From contig DJIF01000092.1 of NCBI GenBank assembly GCA_002433485.1, positions 15,078 through 79,077 on the forward strand: a DNA stretch of 64,000 nucleotides, given 5' to 3'. Below, one piece after another: positions 61,254 through 64,000 of the stretch. The DNA comes from Deltaproteobacteria bacterium UBA6601. Its GTDB lineage: Bacteria; Myxococcota_A; UBA796; UBA9615. How positions within the stretch are numbered: the first letter of the stretch is position 1; the number at the start of each line of letters is the position of its first letter. A program made the translations under genes and the position numbers. The notes under the pieces were generated by a model that saw nothing but the letters and a program-made list of their open reading frames with translations, made no database searches and was not told where the DNA came from.

Positions 61254-61283
61254 ATCTAAGCCGAGTGCAAGAGAGCCTGTCAA
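61254..61283 (-). promoter_or_regulatory. Candidate sigma-70-type promoter of the injection-system block
   Basis: On the minus strand a perfect ttgaca (61283-61278) is followed by an 18-bp spacer and ttagat (61259-61254), a weak -10. This lies 52 bp before the first spike start, with no other gene between. It is the only promoter-like pair I see upstream of the first spike gene. Confidence 0.4.
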
Positions 61284-61326
61284 CAGCGATCTGGCGAGAC
61301 GCGACGGACCGCAGTCCCACGCAGGA

Positions 61327-62412
61327 TCAGGGCAGTTCAGGCCAGACCGTGCGCAGGTAGGGGCTCATGGACGGACAGGCCTCAACTGGAATGGACTCTC
61401 CCCGGGTCGACAACAGCACCGAAGAGAACGCTGCCGGCTCAGGCAAGCGACTGGCGCGCCCCAGAACATTCACCGCCAGGGTTCCCGCCGCGCTGTTGGC
61501 CGTCTCCCAGCCGGGCACCGTAAGAGCAACCGCCAGTTCAGAATTGTCCAGCCGGGCGTTATAGGCCGCCCTATCGATATGGTGATAGTAGCGATGGGTG
61601 GAAGCATGCAGAGCCTTCGAGGCGACGTCCGGATAGAGGTGATACGGAGTGAGCTCTTCCTCAGCGAGCTTGGCCAGCACCGCCGGGCAGCTGGTAACCG
61701 GGTCGTTATCACTCTGCTGCCAGAGTCCAGCCACACCGGTCGGCAATAGGCCATTGCCATGGGTACCCCGCTCAAAGAACCGACTGACGTAGGTCCACTC
61801 GGGAGCCTGGGCACCAATCTCTGGATCGTCAGCAAAGGCTTCTGCGCCAAAGAACCGCTCGGCCGTGCCATCACCGCCCGCCAGTTCAGCGGTCGGCGTC
61901 TGACGGGGTAGGAACTGACCTCCAGGTGGAGCAGTACTCAGGTCAGCCGCATCGAGCCGCACCAGGGAGTGGAGAGCGCGATAAGAGCTGTCGCCACCGA
62001 AAGCCCTCAGCGCCGCACCGTGCGACTCCTGGCACACATAGCCCCACCAATCGTTATCGGGAGGAGCTGAGGCCGGGCCGGCCGCTTCAACCTCATCCAC
62101 ATAGACCTCAAGCGACTCCATGGTGGCGAGATAGTCGGTGTAGGTCGCACAGCTCACCTCAAGCCCGGCCCCGGACTGCACCAGTACGACTTCAAGGTAC
62201 TCATCGGTCTCGCCGGTCGCCCGGGTGATGGTCGCCCGATGCATCAAAGCGCTCACTTCAAAGGAGCCGCCCCACAGATGGGTCGGCGCCGAGCCCTCTG
62301 CCACATCAATGGGTCCCCAGGCACTGTGCAGGGGGTCACCACCCGCGCAGCCGGCCAAAACCATGCAGATCGCCGTAGAAAGAAAAATCTGGCGCAGCGC
62401 ACAAGCAGCCAA
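61327..62412 (-). CDS. Predicted lipoprotein, unknown function
   Basis: A TTG start gives a signal peptide with the lipobox MVLAGCAGG, so a lipid-anchored envelope protein of about 340 residues is expected. The mature part is beta-rich and acidic, with Cys pairs in the first half. I do not recognise a family. It is transcribed in the same direction as the injection-system block and ends 125 bp upstream of it, so it might be co-regulated, but a promoter-like pair lies between. Confidence 0.65.
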   Translation of the reverse strand: MAACALRQIFLSTAICMVLAGCAGGDPLHSAWGPIDVAEGSAPTHLWGGSFEVSALMHRATITRATGETDEYLEVVLVQSGAGLEVSCATYTDYLATMESLEVYVDEVEAAGPASAPPDNDWWGYVCQESHGAALRAFGGDSSYRALHSLVRLDAADLSTAPPGGQFLPRQTPTAELAGGDGTAERFFGAEAFADDPEIGAQAPEWTYVSRFFERGTHGNGLLPTGVAGLWQQSDNDPVTSCPAVLAKLAEEELTPYHLYPDVASKALHASTHRYYHHIDRAAYNARLDNSELAVALTVPGWETANSAAGTLAVNVLGRASRLPEPAAFSSVLLSTRGESIPVEACPSMSPYLRTVWPELP

Positions 62413-62516
62413 GGCAAGGCCTCCATCAGGTCGGACCGGGTTTGCCCCGGGGTAGCAGGAGCCTGGGATTCTAGCAAGATTAGCGACGGTGATCTCGATC
62501 CCACGCCAGCTCTTTT

Positions 62517-63422
62517 GTGACTCTCTTCAAGACAGTCGCCGCGACACAATGGCAAGGCGCGGCCAGGGATGCCAGACTGGCGACTGTGAACGAGGCCACC
62601 TACCAGACCGCAGCAGCCGCGGTGCGCGACCCCGACAATGCTCACCAGTGGCGCAGCTACATGGCGCTGGTGCGGTCATTCTTCCTCAAGGACGTCCGCA
62701 TCCGCTACGCCGGCTCGCTGATGGGCTTCTTCTGGACCGTCGTACATCCGCTGCTCGAGCTGGTGACCTATACCTTCGTGTTCACCGTGATCATCGGAGT
62801 GTCCTTTGACGAGGGCTACAGCACCGGGACCAACGCCCTGTTCTTATTCTGCGGGATGATCCCCTGGCTCAGCGTCTCGGAGTCCATGAACCGCTGCACC
62901 AGTGCATTCCGCGACAATGCCCCGCTGATCAAGAAGCTGCGTTTCCCACCATCGGTGCTATGCACCTACATCGTTCTGGTCGAAGGGTTCAATCAGGTCG
63001 TGCGCTTTGCGCTGCTGGCCGCGGCCGCCCTGCTCATCAGCCACGGCCTATCCTGGCACCTGGCGCTGATCCTCCCGGTGATGATGCTGCAGCTGCTGTA
63101 TGCCCAAGGCCTGGGCATGCTGCTAGCAACCACTCAAGTATTCTTTCGAGACATTAAGCACCTACTGGCGCCCGCGCTGATGATCTGGATGTTCATAACC
63201 CCCATTTTCTATCCAGAGTCCCTGTTTCCACCCAAATTCTCGCCGGTCCTGATGCTCAACCCACTGTCCCACCTGGTGAGCATCTATCGGGAGCTGATCC
63301 TCAACCACCAGCTCCCGCCCTGGGGTTCGGTGGTGATCTTTGCGACCAGCGCCGCTTTGACCTTCGTGCTCGGGGCCTTCACCTTCCACCGCCACAGCCA
63401 CGAATTCCCGGACCTGGTCTAG
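62517..63422 (+). CDS. ABC-2 permease for polysaccharide export (Wzm-like)
   Basis: A 301-residue permease of the polysaccharide/polyol-phosphate export group: FLKDVRIRYAGSLMGFFWTV, HPLLELVTYTFVF, FLFCGMIPWLSVSE, the re-entrant FRDNAPLIKKLRFPPSV and TQVFFRDIKHLLAPAL, six helices in all. It moves lipid-linked polysaccharide across the inner membrane with an ATPase partner that is not adjacent here. GTG 62517 is the likely start; a second GTG at 62586 is possible. Confidence 0.9.
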   Translation: MTLFKTVAATQWQGAARDARLATVNEATYQTAAAAVRDPDNAHQWRSYMALVRSFFLKDVRIRYAGSLMGFFWTVVHPLLELVTYTFVFTVIIGVSFDEGYSTGTNALFLFCGMIPWLSVSESMNRCTSAFRDNAPLIKKLRFPPSVLCTYIVLVEGFNQVVRFALLAAAALLISHGLSWHLALILPVMMLQLLYAQGLGMLLATTQVFFRDIKHLLAPALMIWMFITPIFYPESLFPPKFSPVLMLNPLSHLVSIYRELILNHQLPPWGSVVIFATSAALTFVLGAFTFHRHSHEFPDLV

Positions 63423-63514
63423 AGGGAGCCAACAAGGTGCAGCCTCAGCCCAGCAGCGCGGGTGCCTCCTCGCCCTTGTTGGCAGGCACTGCGGCGATAT
63501 GCTCTTCAACAGCA

Positions 63515-64000
63515 ATGAGAACCTTTGTCCCCTCAGCCCGCAGCCTGACCTGGCTGCTGACCGTACTGATGCTGGTAGGACCAGGCTGCAGCGAGCAGCA
63601 CCCAGCGGCGGCTGACGACGACGACTCGGCGGCGAGTATTGGTGACGACGACGACTCGGCCACGAATATCGGCGACGACGACGACTCGGCGGCGAGCCAG
63701 CCGGCCCCAAGCATCCGCTTTGTCACCTTCGCGGCGACCATGACCGGCACCCCCGAAGCAAGCTCACAGGACGGGGCTGAATCGACCCTGGTGGAGGGTC
63801 AGTTCCAGTTCATTTACTGGTCGGACATCGACAGCGCGGACATCGTCTGCCGGCAACGCTTCAGCTTCGATGCTGTGGCCCGCTTCGGCGCAGCGCAGGC
63901 GTCCCCCTGTGAGGGCTGCGGCGGACAGCTATCGATAATGGCGGTCTCCAGCGACGGCGGTCTGCAGGACGACAGCTGCCCGGTTCTCGATGAGAGTGTC
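63515..64000 (+). CDS. DDDDSA-linker lipoprotein, 3' end beyond window
   Basis: ATG 63515 opens a signal peptide with the lipobox VGPGC. The lipid Cys is followed by three GDDDDSA-type repeats, then the start of a beta-rich domain with Cys pairs (SPCEGCGG). It is cut by the window end. The linker type is the same as in the hydrolase lipoprotein at 10.6-11.4 kb and is frequent in Myxococcota-like lipoproteins. The function is unknown. Confidence 0.75.
   Translation, partial: MRTFVPSARSLTWLLTVLMLVGPGCSEQHPAAADDDDSAASIGDDDDSATNIGDDDDSAASQPAPSIRFVTFAATMTGTPEASSQDGAESTLVEGQFQFIYWSDIDSADIVCRQRFSFDAVARFGAAQASPCEGCGGQLSIMAVSSDGGLQDDSCPVLDESV

Overview
This is 64 kb of GC-rich bacterial DNA, densely coding on both strands, with no rRNA, tRNA, transposase, integrase or CRISPR array that I can recognise. 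A delta-proteobacterial, probably Myxococcota-like, organism is suggested by four things: a giant Asp-rich thrombospondin-type-3 repeat protein ending in a MYXO-CTERM-like Cys / membrane helix / Arg tail (15.7-19.6 kb); lipoproteins with DDDDSA linkers after the lipid cysteine (10.6 and 63.5 kb); a kinase-ATPase-TPR signalling protein; and a VIT/VWA protein. The taxon is inferred, not shown.

Layout. 0-23 kb is mostly housekeeping and envelope genes: the end of a SNF2 helicase, an FmdB-like zinc ribbon protein, an exported alpha/beta hydrolase, enolase, ThiD, a lipoprotein, the Ser/Thr kinase-AAA-TPR protein, a lipoprotein hydrolase, the VIT/VWA protein, a CaiB-type CoA transferase, the repeat protein and two tandem PMT-like glycosyltransferases. 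23.2-30.2 kb is a plus-strand run of five genes: membrane FHA protein, exported VWA protein, small hypothetical, beta-solenoid spike-like protein and a 1206-residue low-complexity protein. It converges on a membrane-anchored JAMM protease (30.3-33.2 kb). 33.3-42.2 kb holds an FHA-TM-lytic transglycosylase, a double PilZ protein, a GldA/F/G-like ABC system, a DnaC-like loader with its partner, and a beta-barrel protein.

42.3-61.2 kb is one long minus-strand block. From its 5' end (61.2 kb) it encodes a contractile injection system (CIS): two spikes, a small Arg-rich protein, sheath, three tubes, tail assembly protein with a frameshift-linked small ORF, second sheath, fourth tube, LysM baseplate protein, gpD/gp27-like hub, gp25, baseplate J, a tail protein and an LHGAGVVHGL-type protein. 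The same block runs directly into E1-like, 4-TM RING-like, beta-grasp ubiquitin-like and E2-like genes. 61.3-64 kb carries a lipoprotein, a polysaccharide-export ABC permease and a partial DDDDSA lipoprotein.

The main discovery candidate is this union of a phage-tail-like injection machine with a complete eukaryote-like ubiquitin conjugation set. The E1 has GxGxxG and PCYxC; the E2 has HPN plus a catalytic-position Cys; there is a ubiquitin-like protein, a membrane RING-like protein and an intact JAMM protease. The likely E3 and the JAMM protease are both predicted to sit in the membrane, and the locus also has a membrane-bound transglycosylase. A working model is a membrane-docked CIS whose assembly, docking or cargo is controlled by reversible ubiquitin-like modification. 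No capsid, terminase, portal or integrase is present, so this is not a prophage. A CIS AAA+ ATPase, a tail terminator and a recognisable tape measure are not seen in the window.
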